Shown here: piece after piece, positions 22,039-32,330 of the stretch
How positions within the stretch are numbered: position 1 is the first letter of the stretch
How the letters are laid out: the number at the start of each line of letters is the position of its first letter
From: Streptomyces sp. ISL-66
Lineage (GTDB): Bacteria; Actinomycetota; Actinomycetes; Streptomycetales; Streptomycetaceae
Direction: 5' to 3'
NCBI RefSeq assembly: GCF_018614135.1
Contig: NZ_JAGGOW010000089.1
Location: 1 to 40,016 of the forward strand
DNA length: 40,016 bases
Position numbers and translations under genes: made by a program
Notes under the pieces: model-generated
The model's input: only the letters and a program-made list of their open reading frames with translations
What the model was told of the DNA's origin: nothing
The model's database searches: none

Positions 22039-22044
22039 AGCCTA
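22039..22044 (-). promoter_or_regulatory. -10 box of (probably leaderless) rph
   Basis: TAGGCT on the minus strand, then CGGAGCC and ATG. The sequence and spacing match those at 10900. Confidence 0.5.
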
Positions 22045-22133
22045 GTCGGTGCGGGGGTGTGGGAGGACCCCCGTCGGGAAGGCCGCAGGGCCCGTCGGGA
22101 AGGCGGACGGGCGGGTCCCGTCGGGAGCGCGAA

Positions 22134-22167
22134 AAGACCCCGTCCGGGTGCGTCCGGGCGGGGTCTT
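22134..22167 (-). terminator. Terminator after the EIIB gene
   Basis: Fourteen-base arms (22134-22147 and 22154-22167, containing AAGACCCCG and CGGGGTCTT) with one G-T pair, about 40 bases past the EIIB stop. Three copies of CCCGTCGGGA lie between 22071 and 22126. Confidence 0.7.
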
Positions 22168-22207
22168 GTCGTGGGGAGGGCTGTGCGGGCGAGCGGGTGG
22201 GCTCAGC

Positions 22208-22441
22208 TCACATCATGTCTTCGATGTCGGCGGCGATCGGGTCGGCGTCGGTGCCGATGACGACCTGGATCGCGGTGCCCATCTTGACGACGCCGTGGGC
22301 GCCGGCGGCCTTGAGCGCGGCCTCGTCGACCTTGCTGGGGTCGATGACTTCGGTGCGCAGGCGGGTGATGCAGCCTTCGACTTCTTCGATGTTCTCGATA
22401 CCGCCGAGCCCGGCGACGATCTTCTCAGCCTTGGTGGCCAT
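22208..22441 (-). CDS. nagF: PTS EIIB component, N-acetylglucosamine type
   Basis: The 77-residue soluble protein is a single EIIB domain of the glucose family. Cys24 in GCITRLRTEV is the phosphorylation site, and the GVVKMGTAIQVVIG segment follows. It accepts phosphate from EIIA and passes it to sugar entering through EIIC. It is divergent from nagE1 across a dre operator, the arrangement known for nagF/nagE1/nagE2 in Streptomyces. ATG 22441 follows AGGGAG at eight bases. Reading further upstream gives non-family sequence. Confidence 0.92.
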   Translation of the reverse strand: MATKAEKIVAGLGGIENIEEVEGCITRLRTEVIDPSKVDEAALKAAGAHGVVKMGTAIQVVIGTDADPIAADIEDMM

Positions 22442-22590
22442 GTGTTTCTCCCTGAGTTCTACGAAGAACGAGTCTCGGCGGCCGTAACCCGCATCGTCCG
22501 CTTTGTCACGGTAACTCACGGTTGGCCTATCTACGCGAGCGCGTGCCCGGTATCTGCCGAATGATGACCAACAGCGGCAGCCTGCCCGCA

Positions 22591-22606
22591 ACTGGTCTAC
22601 ACCAGT
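22591..22606. promoter_or_regulatory. DasR operator (dre) for nagF/nagE1
   Basis: ACTGGTCTACACCAGT is a near-perfect 16-base dre palindrome, the site bound by the GntR repressor DasR and released by glucosamine-6-phosphate. It lies 52 bases before the nagE1 ATG and 150 before nagF. Confidence 0.93.
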
Positions 22607-22657
22607 GTGCCGCACGTGTGTCAACTGCCAAAAACGGGCCGGTCAGGGAGGACGCCG

Positions 22658-23959
22658 ATGAGCGCGAGCAGCGCCGCAGCAGTGCCCCAGCAGAAGTGGT
22701 GGAACGGCCTGTTCCAGGGGCTGCAGAAGATGGGGCGGAGCCTTCAACTGCCCATTGCGGTACTGCCGGCGGCGGGCATCCTCAACCGGCTCGGCCAGGA
22801 CGACGTCCTCGGCAAGGACCGCCTGAACTGGGTGAACGTCGCCAGCGTCATGAAGGGCGCGGGCGGCGCCCTGCTCGACGCCGACCTCGGCCTGCCCCTG
22901 CTCTTCTGCATCGGCGTCGCCATCGGCATGGCGAAGAAGGCGGACGGCTCGACGGCGCTGGCCGCGGTCGCGGGCTTCCTGGTCTACCGGGGCGTGCTGC
23001 ACGCCTTCCCCAAGGACTGTCCCCCGGGGACCAAGGACATCGGGGGCGGCTGCCTGGCGGAGGGGGACGCCTTCGCCGGGTACGCGTACCAGAACCCGGG
23101 GGTGTTCGGCGGCATCGTCATGGGCCTGCTGGCCGCCTGGTTCTGGCAGCGCTACCACCGGGTGAAGCTGGTCGACTGGCTCGGCTTCTTCAACGGCCGG
23201 CGGCTCGTGCCCATCATCATGTCCTTCGTCGCGATCGCCTTCGCCGCGCTCTGCCTGTGGATCTGGCCGCCGATCGGCGACGCGCTGGAGAGCTTCTCCG
23301 ACTGGCTGGTGGGCCTCGGCGCCTGGGGCGCCGGCATCTTCGGCCTGGCGAACCGCGCGCTGCTGGTGATCGGCCTGCACCAGTTCCTGAACGTGCCGGT
23401 GTGGTTCCAGTTCGGCAGCTACACCAAGCCGGACGGCCAGACCGTGCACGGCGACATCCCGATGTTCCTGGCGGGCGACCCGAACGCGGGGCAGTTCCTC
23501 TCCGGCTTCTTCCCCATCATGATGTTCGCCCTGCCGGCGGCGGCGCTGGCGATCACGCACTGCGCGAAGCCCGCGCGGCGCAAGGAGGTGGGCGGGCTGA
23601 TGCTGTCGGTGGCCCTGACCTCCTTCGTCACGGGGATCACCGAGCCGTTGGAGTACTCGTTCCTCTTCCTGGCGCCGGCGCTGTACGCGGTCCACGCGGT
23701 GCTGACGGGTGTGTCGATGGCGGTGACGTGGGCGCTCGGGGCGAAGGACGGCTTCAGCTTCTCGGCGGGGCTGATCGACTACCTCATCAACTGGAGCCTG
23801 GCGACGAAGCCGTGGTTGATCATCGTGATCGGGCTCGGTTTCGCGCTCGTCTACTACGCCGTCTTCCGCTTCGCGATCACCAAGTGGGACATCAAGACGC
23901 CCGGCCGGGAGTCGGACGAGGAGATCGCGGTGATGCAGGCGGAGAACACCAAGGCGTGA
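22658..23959 (+). CDS. nagE1: PTS EIIC permease, N-acetylglucosamine type
   Basis: The 433-residue integral membrane protein has about ten hydrophobic segments. It shows the glucose-family EIIC blocks GRSLQLPIAVLPAAGIL, GVAIGMAKKADGSTALAA, FFNGRRLVPI, GLHQFLNVPVWF, AGDPNAGQFLSGFFPIMMFALPAAALA and the sugar-site GITEPLEYSFLFLAP. It lacks its own EIIB and EIIA domains and must use the adjacent EIIB. An inserted loop with two Cys residues (DCPPGTKDIGGGCLAEGD, about residues 126-143) distinguishes it from nagE2. ATG 22658 follows AGGGAGG at six bases. Confidence 0.92.
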   Translation: MSASSAAAVPQQKWWNGLFQGLQKMGRSLQLPIAVLPAAGILNRLGQDDVLGKDRLNWVNVASVMKGAGGALLDADLGLPLLFCIGVAIGMAKKADGSTALAAVAGFLVYRGVLHAFPKDCPPGTKDIGGGCLAEGDAFAGYAYQNPGVFGGIVMGLLAAWFWQRYHRVKLVDWLGFFNGRRLVPIIMSFVAIAFAALCLWIWPPIGDALESFSDWLVGLGAWGAGIFGLANRALLVIGLHQFLNVPVWFQFGSYTKPDGQTVHGDIPMFLAGDPNAGQFLSGFFPIMMFALPAAALAITHCAKPARRKEVGGLMLSVALTSFVTGITEPLEYSFLFLAPALYAVHAVLTGVSMAVTWALGAKDGFSFSAGLIDYLINWSLATKPWLIIVIGLGFALVYYAVFRFAITKWDIKTPGRESDEEIAVMQAENTKA

Positions 23960-24001
23960 CCTCGGGCCCGCCGGGGGCGCGGTCGCCGGGACCGTTCGCG
24001 T

Positions 24002-24042
24002 GACAAAGGCCTTCGGACCCTCAGGGTCCGAAGGCCTTTGTC
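24002..24042 (+). terminator. Terminator after nagE1
   Basis: Nineteen-base perfect arms (24002-24020, 24024-24042) with loop TCA. It separates nagE1 from the dre-controlled promoter of nagE2. Confidence 0.85.
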
Positions 24043-24109
24043 GTGCATGCCCCCATGTGTCCTCCCCCACGGAAATGACGGGTTCCTTACCGGAACCTCA
24101 CGTGCTAAA

Positions 24110-24125
24110 ACTGGTCTACACCACT
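24110..24125. promoter_or_regulatory. dre site 1 upstream of nagE2
   Basis: ACTGGTCTACACCACT matches the DasR operator with one change in the last half-site. Confidence 0.88.
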
Positions 24126-24126
24126 G

Positions 24127-24142
24127 AGTGGTGTAGACCACG
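24127..24142. promoter_or_regulatory. dre site 2 upstream of nagE2, inverted
   Basis: AGTGGTGTAGACCACG is the reverse-complement version, one base after site 1. Together 24112-24140 make a perfect 29-base palindrome centred on G24126. Confidence 0.8.
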
Positions 24143-24237
24143 CGGGCTTTTCGGCCCCGAGGTCCCCCGTTCCGGGACGCCGCCGAACCCCCATTTTTCC
24201 ATGCCCCCGGCAGCGCCTTGTCCACTGGAGGAAGACC

Positions 24238-25509
<1,272 letters not shown>

Positions 25510-25532
25510 GGACACGGACGGCTCCGGCCGTA

Positions 25533-25578
25533 CGCGAAAGCCCCCGCCCTCCCGGAAGGGAGGGCGGGGGCTTTCGCG
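25533..25578. terminator. 21-bp hairpin between nagE2 and the MBL gene
   Basis: Arms 25533-25553 and 25558-25578 pair perfectly with tetraloop GGAA. The genes converge here, so it can serve both. Confidence 0.85.
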
Positions 25579-25609
25579 TGTGCCGGTGGGCCGGGCGGGG
25601 ACGCGGGGC

Positions 25610-26362
25610 TCAGACCTCGTAGACCGCGCCGGCGTACGCCAGGTCCACCGGGCCGTCGTAGACCGAGCGGGCGTCGTCCAGGTTCTGCTGGGCGTCCGTC
25701 CACGGCGGGATGTGCGTCAGCACGAGCCGGCCGACCCGGCCGCCGCGCGCGTACTCGCCGGCCTCGCGGCCGTTGAGGTGGAGGTCCGGGATGTTCTCCT
25801 TGCCGTGCGTGAAGGAGGCCTCGCAGAGGAAGAGGTCGCTCTCCTCGGCGAGCAGCCCCAGCTCGGCGCAGGCCCCGGTGTCGCCGGAGTACGTGAGCGA
25901 GCGGCCGCCGTGCTCGACGCGGATCCCGTAGGACTCGACCGGATGGCAGACCCGCTCGGTGCGGACCCGGAACGGGCCGATCTCGAAGGTGCCCGCCTTC
26001 AGGGTCCGGAAGTCGAAGACCTCGCTCATGGAGCGTTCGTCGGGGACGTCCTCGTAGGCGGTGGACAGCCGCTTCTCGGTGCCCTCGGGGCCGTAGACGG
26101 GGATGGTGCCGCAGCGGCCGCCCTCGTGCCGGTAGTAGCGGGCGACGAAGTAGGCGCACATGTCGATGCAGTGGTCGGCGTGCAGGTGGCTCAGGAAGAT
26201 CGCGTCGAGATCGTAGAGCCCGATGTGCCGCTGGAGATCGCCCAGGGCACCGTTGCCCATGTCGAGGAGCAGCCGGAAGCCGTCGGCCTCGACGAGGTAG
26301 CTCGAACAGGCCGATTCCGCGGACGGGAACGAACCCGAACAGCCGACGACGGTGAGCTTCAT
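25610..26362 (-). CDS. MBL-fold metallo-hydrolase
   Basis: The 250-residue protein is a metallo-beta-lactamase-fold hydrolase close to the RNase Z/phosphodiesterase side of the family. It begins MKLTVVGCSGSFPSAESACSSYLVE, has the dinuclear zinc motif SHLHADH at 58-64, later His (HPVESYGIRVEHGGRSLTYSGDTGA, with the bridging Asp) and VLTHIPPW near the C-terminus. The substrate is not defined. ATG 26362 has GGAGG ten bases upstream. It appears monocistronic. Confidence 0.88.
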   Translation of the reverse strand: MKLTVVGCSGSFPSAESACSSYLVEADGFRLLLDMGNGALGDLQRHIGLYDLDAIFLSHLHADHCIDMCAYFVARYYRHEGGRCGTIPVYGPEGTEKRLSTAYEDVPDERSMSEVFDFRTLKAGTFEIGPFRVRTERVCHPVESYGIRVEHGGRSLTYSGDTGACAELGLLAEESDLFLCEASFTHGKENIPDLHLNGREAGEYARGGRVGRLVLTHIPPWTDAQQNLDDARSVYDGPVDLAYAGAVYEV

Positions 26363-26635
26363 GGAGCGTGAACCTCCGTGGACGGTCCGTGGACGGAATG
26401 CGGGCCGTGCGTGGGTCGAGCGTAAGGCGCGAAACGTCCGGTCGCTCCTCCGCGGCGGGCCGTTGTGGGGGGAATCACCTGTGCTGTCACCCGGGGGAGC
26501 GACGGGGCGTATCGGGGTTGCCGTGGGGGCGGCGTGCCGGTGCCGCCCGCGGGCGTCCCGGCACGGGTCGCGTGCTACCGGGATGCCGCCGGGCCGCCGC
26601 CGTGCCGCCGCCGTGCCGGGGGCCCGGTGCGCGAC

Positions 26636-26641
26636 TACGGT
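26636..26641 (+). promoter_or_regulatory. -10 box of (probably leaderless) PemK-like gene
   Basis: TACGGT is followed by six bases and ATG 26648. CGGAG within those six bases could also act as a poorly placed ribosome site. Confidence 0.45.
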
Positions 26642-26647
26642 CGGAGT

Positions 26648-27049
26648 ATGGACACGTCCTGGTGGCCCGCGGTCGCCGCGGTGGTGGTCGTGATCCTGCT
26701 GGTGCTGATCCCCCGGCGGGCGCGGCACGCCGCGGAGCCCGCGCACGGGCCGGGTCCGCTGCCGCGTCCGCGGGCCGGTGAGCTGTGGTCGCTGGCGGGC
26801 GGGCGGCCCTGCCTGGTGCTGGGCGTACGGGGCCACTGGGCGCGGATCGCGCGGATCACCGGGAAGTACGACGACCGGCACGCCGGGGTGATCCCGCTGC
26901 CGCCGGGGGTGGTGGGGGCGCGGGGGGCGTTCCTGGAGGCGGACCGGGTGACGGAGGTGTCGGTATGGGAGTTCGCGCGGGCGCGGCGGCTGGGCACGGT
27001 GGATCCGGCGGTGTGGGACGAGGTGAAGGGACTCGGGTCGTCCGGCTGA
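26648..27049 (+). CDS. Membrane-anchored PemK/MazF-like domain protein
   Basis: The 133-residue protein has one N-terminal membrane helix (about residues 4-22). It is followed by a PemK/MazF-like beta barrel: LPRPRAGELWSLAGGRPCLVLGVRG, then ARIARITGKYDDRHAGVIPLPPGVV and VSVWEF. The PRxGE(L/I)W start and the RPCLVL strand are family marks. MazF proteins are endoribonucleases, but the membrane anchor and lack of an antitoxin gene beside it argue for another role. I know similar proteins at this place in other Streptomyces. The end overlaps the DUF488 gene. Confidence 0.7.
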   Translation: MDTSWWPAVAAVVVVILLVLIPRRARHAAEPAHGPGPLPRPRAGELWSLAGGRPCLVLGVRGHWARIARITGKYDDRHAGVIPLPPGVVGARGAFLEADRVTEVSVWEFARARRLGTVDPAVWDEVKGLGSSG

Positions 27050-27381
27050 AGCGGGTCTACGATCCCGCGGAGCCGGGGGCCGACGGCGTCAGGGTGCTCG
27101 TGGACCGGCTGTGGCCGCGGGGGCTGTCGAAGGAAGCGGCGGAGGTCGACGAATGGGCGAAGGCGCTCGCCCCGTCGTCGGAGCTGCGGAAGTGGTTCCA
27201 CGGGGGTGGGTCCGTGGAGGAGTTCCGGGAGCGGTACGCGGTGGAGCTGGAGGCGGCGGAGGCGGTGGCGGAGATCGCCCGTCTGCGGGAGGTTGCCTCG
27301 GCCGGGCCGGTCACCCTCCTGACCGCGGTCAAAGATCCGGGGGCGAGCCACGCCGGTGTGCTGGCCGCGCTGTTGACCTGA
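27013..27381 (+). CDS. DUF488 family protein (YeaO-like)
   Basis: From GTG 27013 this gives 122 residues. The DUF488 core is clear: KRVYDPAEPGADGVRVLVDRLWPRGLSKEAA, DEWAKALAPSSELRKWFHG, FRERYAVEL, then VTLLTAVKDPGASHAGVL. The family is small, soluble and of unknown function. The start is uncertain: GTG 27013 overlaps the upstream gene by 37 bases, and a non-standard CTG near 27043 would match relatives better. It is probably translated from the PemK-like gene's mRNA. Confidence 0.78.
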   Translation: MGRGEGTRVVRLKRVYDPAEPGADGVRVLVDRLWPRGLSKEAAEVDEWAKALAPSSELRKWFHGGGSVEEFRERYAVELEAAEAVAEIARLREVASAGPVTLLTAVKDPGASHAGVLAALLT

Positions 27382-27439
27382 CCCGTCTGACCCGCCTGAC
27401 CCGCCTGCGGGTGCCCGCCGGCTGCGCCGCCGCGCGGCC

Positions 27440-27480
27440 GGCGGGGCTGGAATCGCCCTCCGGGCAAATCCAGCCCCGCC
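27440..27480. terminator. Hairpin between DUF488 and cysM
   Basis: GGCGGGGCTGGA (27440-27451) pairs exactly with 27469-27480 around a 17-base loop. Three imperfect AGGGAGCCC direct repeats follow (27480-27515). The two genes converge here. Confidence 0.6.
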
Positions 27481-27524
27481 AGGGAGCCCCACCAGGGAGC
27501 CCACCCGGGGAGCCCCGCTGTGGG

Positions 27525-28762
<1,238 letters not shown>

Positions 28763-28876
28763 GGCAGGCTCCAGTCAGGAAAGTCAGAGAAGTCGGAGAC
28801 GTCAGACGAGCGGAGAAGGCGGGCGGTGCGGACGCGCGGTTGAGCTGCCGGGCCCCGCGCGGGGGCTTGCCGGGGC

Positions 28877-28984
28877 TCAGGCGGCAGTACAGATGGCGCT
28901 GGCGAGGCGGCACAGGTCGACGTGCAGCCGCGCCACGAGCAGCAGCCTGCCGGGCGTCTCGATGCTCACGTCGTGGGGAACCAT
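28877..28984 (-). CDS. Cysteine-containing leader peptide upstream of cysO
   Basis: This 35-codon frame starts at ATG 28984 and ends in TGA 28879-28877. The product has the shape of the actinobacterial putative leader peptides found before cysteine and sulfur genes: LLLVARLHVDLCRLASAIC with Cys25 and Cys32. TAACAT six bases before the ATG implies a leaderless mRNA starting at the peptide. Between the peptide and cysO lie 114 bases including a CCCCGCGCGGGG palindrome (about 28852-28863). Stalling at the Cys codons would be expected to alter folding and report cysteine supply; that is inference from the related mycobacterial uORFs. Confidence 0.75.
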   Translation of the reverse strand: MVPHDVSIETPGRLLLVARLHVDLCRLASAICTAA

Positions 28985-28990
28985 GCGGTC

Positions 28991-28996
28991 ATGTTA
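28991..28996 (-). promoter_or_regulatory. -10 box of the leader peptide/cysO-cysM transcript
   Basis: TAACAT on the minus strand, then GACCGC and the leader ATG. This is the clearest leaderless arrangement in the window. Confidence 0.55.
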
Positions 28997-29072
28997 ACGA
29001 TTCCCAGTCCCTGGTTTGGAGTGTGATCCCGCATCGTGGACGGATACCGCTCACATACTGGGCAGTAGCCCG

Positions 29073-29495
29073 TCAGTAGGCCTCGACGACCCGTACTTCT
29101 TCCTCCGTGATCACGCCGTCGACGATCCGGTAGGAGCGGAACTGGAACTCTCCGAGGCCGTCCGCGTCCGCCGTGGAGACCAGCACGTAGTGCGCGCCCG
29201 GCTCGTTCGCGTACGTGACGTCCGTGCGCGAGGGGTAGGCCTGGGTCGCGGTGTGCGAGTGGTAGACGATGACGGGATCCTCGTCCCGGTCGTCGAGCTC
29301 GCGGTAGAGCTTCAGCAGGTCCTTCGAGTCGAATTCGTAGAACGTGGGCGACCGGGCCGCGTTCAGCATCGGGACGAACCGCTCCGGGCGGTCCGTGCCC
29401 GCCGGGCCGGCCACCACTCCGCACGCCTCGTCGGGGTGGTCCTGACGCGCGTGCGCGACGATCTGGTCGTACAGGGCCTGGGTGAGGGTCAGCAT
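29073..29495 (-). CDS. mec: JAMM/M67 metallopeptidase, Mec family
   Basis: The 140-residue zinc peptidase has the complete JAMM set: Glu23 in DEACGVVAGP, His79 and His81 in VYHSHTATQAYPSRTD, Ser89 and Asp92. Mec of M. tuberculosis releases cysteine from CysO-cysteine, and related JAMM proteins remove residues after the Gly-Gly of sulfur carriers. With the adjacent GGSK-tailed CysO, either or both roles fit. It is transcribed toward cysO but about 90 bases separate it from the leader peptide. ATG 29495 has TATCCT seven bases upstream and no Shine-Dalgarno. Confidence 0.9.
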   Translation of the reverse strand: MLTLTQALYDQIVAHARQDHPDEACGVVAGPAGTDRPERFVPMLNAARSPTFYEFDSKDLLKLYRELDDRDEDPVIVYHSHTATQAYPSRTDVTYANEPGAHYVLVSTADADGLGEFQFRSYRIVDGVITEEEVRVVEAY

Positions 29496-29502
29496 GAGCG
29501 AC

Positions 29503-29508
29503 AGGATA
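29503..29508 (-). promoter_or_regulatory. -10 box of leaderless mec
   Basis: TATCCT on the minus strand is followed by GTCGCTC and ATG. Confidence 0.5.
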
Positions 29509-29514
29509 TGCAGA

Positions 29515-29553
29515 CGGGCCCTCCCGTACCGAGGAGTGGTACGGGAGGGCCCG
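29515..29553 (-). terminator. Terminator after the amino-acid permease
   Basis: CGGGCCCTCCCGTACC (29515-29530) pairs perfectly with 29538-29553, with loop GAGGAGT. It precedes the mec promoter. Confidence 0.75.
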
Positions 29554-29628
29554 AATGCTGGACACGAGGCCTGCGGCAGAGCGGTTCCCGACCATGACAG
29601 GCGGCCGGGACGCACGGCTGGAGGGGCC

Positions 29629-31053
29629 CTACGAGGCCTTGCCGAAGGCCGCGCCGCGCGGGTCGCGGGACTTCATCACCAGGTACGAGACGCCCAGCAG
29701 CAGACCCCACAGCGGGGCGCAGTAGAGCGAGACGCGGGCGTCCTTGTCGACGCCCATCATCACGATGACCATGCCGATGAAGGCCAGCGCGAAGTAGCTG
29801 GTGTACGGGGCTCCGGGCGCGCGGAACGGCGACTTGGGGACGTCACCCCGGTCGGAGGCGGCCCGGTAGCGGATCTGGCAGACCAGGATCATGATCCAGG
29901 CCCACATGCCGGAGATGGTGGCGAAGGAGACGACGTAGTCGAAGGCCTTGCCGGGGGCGACGTAGTTGATCCAGACGCCGACCAGCATGAGGGCGGCGGA
30001 GAAGCTGGTGCCGATCAGCGGGGTGCCGCTCTTGGTGAGCTTGGTGAAGAACTTCGGGCCCTGGCCGTTGAGCGCGAGGTCGCGCAGCATGCGGCCGGTG
30101 GAGTACATGCCCGAGTTGCAGGAGGACAGGGCGGCGGTGAGGACCACGAAGTTGACGATCGCGGCGCCGACGCCGAGGCCCATCTTCTCGAAGGCGGCGA
30201 CGAAGGGGCTGACGCCGGGCTGGAACTCGTGCCACGGGACGACCGACAGGATCATGATGAGCGCGCCGACGTAGAAGACGGCGATGCGCCACGGCACGGT
30301 GTTGATGGCCTTGGGCAGGGTCTTCGCCGGGTCCTTGGACTCGCCGGCGGTGACGCCGACCAGCTCGACCGCGAGGAAGGCGAACATGACGATCTGCAGG
30401 GTCATCAGCGTGCCGCCGATGCCCTTGGGGAAGAAGCCGCCGTCGTTCCACAGGTTGCTGACGGTCGCCGTGTCGGCGGCGTCGGAGAAGCCGATGGTGA
30501 GGATGCCGGCGCAGATGAGGATCATGCCGACGATGGCGGTGACCTTGACCATGGAGAACCAGAACTCGAGCTCGCCGAAGAGCTTCACGGAGATCAGGTT
30601 GGCCGCGTAGAGGACGACGGTGAAGATCAGTGCGTAGGCCCACTGAGGGAAGCCGTCGTGGGTCCAGTACGACATGTACTGCGCTGCGGCGGTGACCTCG
30701 GTGATGCCGGTGACGACCCAGAAGAGCCAGTACGTCCAGCCGGTCACGTAACCCCAGAAGGGGCCGAGGAACTCTCGGGCGTAGTCCGAGAAGGAGCCGG
30801 CGACGGGGCGGTACATGAGCAGCTCGCCCAGGGCCCGCATGATGAAGAAGATGACCAGGCCGGCGATGGCGTAGGCCAGGATCAGGCTCGGTCCGGCCTT
30901 GGAGATGGCCTTGCCGGCGCCCAGGAAGAGGCCGGTGCCGATGGCTCCGCCGATCGCGATCATCTGGATCTGGCGGGCTCCGAGTGCGCGGTGGTATCCC
31001 TCGCCGCCCTCGGCCGTGTCGTGCTGCTGCTCGTCGACCTGTACGGAGGTCAT
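29629..31053 (-). CDS. Amino-acid permease (APC superfamily, AAT family)
   Basis: The 474-residue transporter has about twelve membrane helices and the amino-acid permease signature ALGARQIQMIAIGGAIGTGLFLGAGKAISKAGPS near the start. It also has ALGELLMYRPVAGSFSDYAREFLGPFWGYVTGWTYWLFWV and VELVGVTAGESKDPAKTLPKAINTVPWRI. It resembles the GABA / D-serine/D-alanine/glycine branch (CycA, GabP), but the substrate cannot be fixed from sequence. ATG 31053 has AAAGG about ten bases upstream. A 320-base gene-free region lies before it. Confidence 0.9.
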   Translation of the reverse strand: MTSVQVDEQQHDTAEGGEGYHRALGARQIQMIAIGGAIGTGLFLGAGKAISKAGPSLILAYAIAGLVIFFIMRALGELLMYRPVAGSFSDYAREFLGPFWGYVTGWTYWLFWVVTGITEVTAAAQYMSYWTHDGFPQWAYALIFTVVLYAANLISVKLFGELEFWFSMVKVTAIVGMILICAGILTIGFSDAADTATVSNLWNDGGFFPKGIGGTLMTLQIVMFAFLAVELVGVTAGESKDPAKTLPKAINTVPWRIAVFYVGALIMILSVVPWHEFQPGVSPFVAAFEKMGLGVGAAIVNFVVLTAALSSCNSGMYSTGRMLRDLALNGQGPKFFTKLTKSGTPLIGTSFSAALMLVGVWINYVAPGKAFDYVVSFATISGMWAWIMILVCQIRYRAASDRGDVPKSPFRAPGAPYTSYFALAFIGMVIVMMGVDKDARVSLYCAPLWGLLLGVSYLVMKSRDPRGAAFGKAS

Positions 31054-31373
31054 GTCTTGGTGCGCCTTTCTCCACGCCGACCCGCGCCTTCACTGGCTGC
31101 GGATCGGGTCCTCGATCCCCCCGGATACGGATGGAGTTGCACGCCGGCGGTCAGCCGGTTCAAGCAGGCCGGGGGGCATGGGTGGCGCCCCGTCGGCGGT
31201 CGTGAAGATTTATCACGTGCTTACGGGTGCGGGAGGGAAGGAAATGTGACGCAGGGCGCAAAAAAATCGGGACATCGGCCCCGGAAATCGACCAGATCGC
31301 CACATCGCGGTGATCTGATCGTTATCCGGATTTGAGCGTCCGCTGAGCGAACTGGTTTCCTCGTTGAGGAAGC
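31054..31373. other. Gene-free region upstream of the permease
   Basis: No gene seen. It should contain the permease promoter and the end of the clpS-DUF2017 transcript. Seven A residues at 31260-31266 (a T run on the minus strand) follow a short GGG/CCC stem and could terminate the latter. A short stem (TTCCTC/GAGGAA) at 31357-31371 runs up to the DUF2017 stop. No riboswitch core was recognised. Confidence 0.4.
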
Positions 31374-31976
31374 TCAGAGGGTTTCGATGAGGGTCTCCTG
31401 GAGGCCGCCGAGCCACAGGTACGCCATGACCATCGGCTTGCGAGGATCGTCGTCCGGGAGCCGGAACAGCGCGGCGCTCTCGTCGTCCTCGGTGATGTCG
31501 AGCCGGGCCGCGATGGTGAGCCGCAGGTCGTTGAGGGCGCCGAGCCAGCGCAGCGGCAGCTCGCCGGTCACCTCCAGGACGGCCGCCCCGTCGTCGCCCG
31601 GGGTGAGCCCGTCCAGGCTGCGCACGACGGCCAGCGCGTCCTCCCGCTTGCGGGTGCGCAGGTCGTTCTCCGTGAAGCGGCGGAATTCCGCCGAGTGGGC
31701 CCGCAGCTCCTCCTCGTCGGCGCCGGGTCCGGCCCCCGGACCGCCGTAGGCGTCGGGGAAGAGCCGGGCCAGGGCCGGGTCGGAGGGGGGCTCGGTGGGG
31801 CCGTCGGAGGCCGCGAAGAGGGCGGCGAGCGGGTCGGCGTCCGGTTCGGGTTCGGGCTCGCCGGGGCCGATGAGTTCCAGCAGTTGCACGGCAAGGGAAC
31901 GCAGGATCGAGATCTCGATCTCGTCCAGGGCGATGACGGCGCCGCCGCCCTTCAGGGCCTCGAAGACGCCGCCCAT
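31374..31976 (-). CDS. DUF2017 family protein
   Basis: The 200-residue protein has an N-terminal half with GGGAVIALDEIEISILRSLAVQLLELIG, an acidic Pro/Gly-rich middle, and a C-terminal helical half (FRRFTENDLRTRKREDALAVVRSLDGL ... LRWLGALNDLRLTIAARLDI ... MAYLWLGGLQETLIETL). These are the DUF2017 features. Function is unknown. In actinobacteria the gene nearly always follows clpS, as here, where its ATG overlaps the clpS TGA by one base. Confidence 0.92.
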   Translation of the reverse strand: MGGVFEALKGGGAVIALDEIEISILRSLAVQLLELIGPGEPEPEPDADPLAALFAASDGPTEPPSDPALARLFPDAYGGPGAGPGADEEELRAHSAEFRRFTENDLRTRKREDALAVVRSLDGLTPGDDGAAVLEVTGELPLRWLGALNDLRLTIAARLDITEDDESAALFRLPDDDPRKPMVMAYLWLGGLQETLIETL

Positions 31977-32290
31977 CAGTTGCGGTCCTGGGACATGGTC
32001 GCCCAGAGGCCGTAGCCGTGCAGGGCCTGCACGTCGCGTTCCATCTCTTCGCGGCTGCCGCTGGAGACGACCGCCCGGCCCTTGTTGTGGACGTCGAGCA
32101 TCAGCTTGTTGGCCTTGTCCTTGGAATAGCCGAAGTACGCCTGGAACACGTACGTCACGTAGCTCATGAGGTTGACCGGGTCGTTGTGCACCAGGGTCAC
32201 CCACGGGACGTCGGGTTCGGGGACCACGAAGGTCTCTTCGGCCGATTCGGTGCGTTCGATCTCAATAGGAGCAACACTCACTTGTCCCAT
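31976..32290 (-). CDS. clpS: ATP-dependent Clp protease adaptor ClpS
   Basis: The 104-residue adaptor delivers N-degron substrates to ClpAP/ClpCP. After a variable N-terminus comes the core [48 protein letters not shown], with the NDP(V/M)NxMxYV pocket segment and the HxxGxAVV clasp (here HNKGRAVV). It is translationally coupled to DUF2017. ATG 32290 has only a weak ribosome site. It is divergent from pncB across a short region with a strong palindrome. Confidence 0.95.
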   Translation of the reverse strand: MGQVSVAPIEIERTESAEETFVVPEPDVPWVTLVHNDPVNLMSYVTYVFQAYFGYSKDKANKLMLDVHNKGRAVVSSGSREEMERDVQALHGYGLWATMSQDRN

Positions 32291-32330
32291 GCTGCCACTG
32301 CGGAGGGTCCGTCGCACAAACGGGGCCCTA

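Noticed and set aside
26648..27049. A classic PemK/MazF toxin-antitoxin pair
   Set aside because: No antitoxin gene is upstream or downstream. The neighbour is DUF488 and the protein has a membrane helix.
31054..31373. Glycine or other amino-acid riboswitch upstream of the permease
   Set aside because: I looked for conserved cores on the minus strand and found none.
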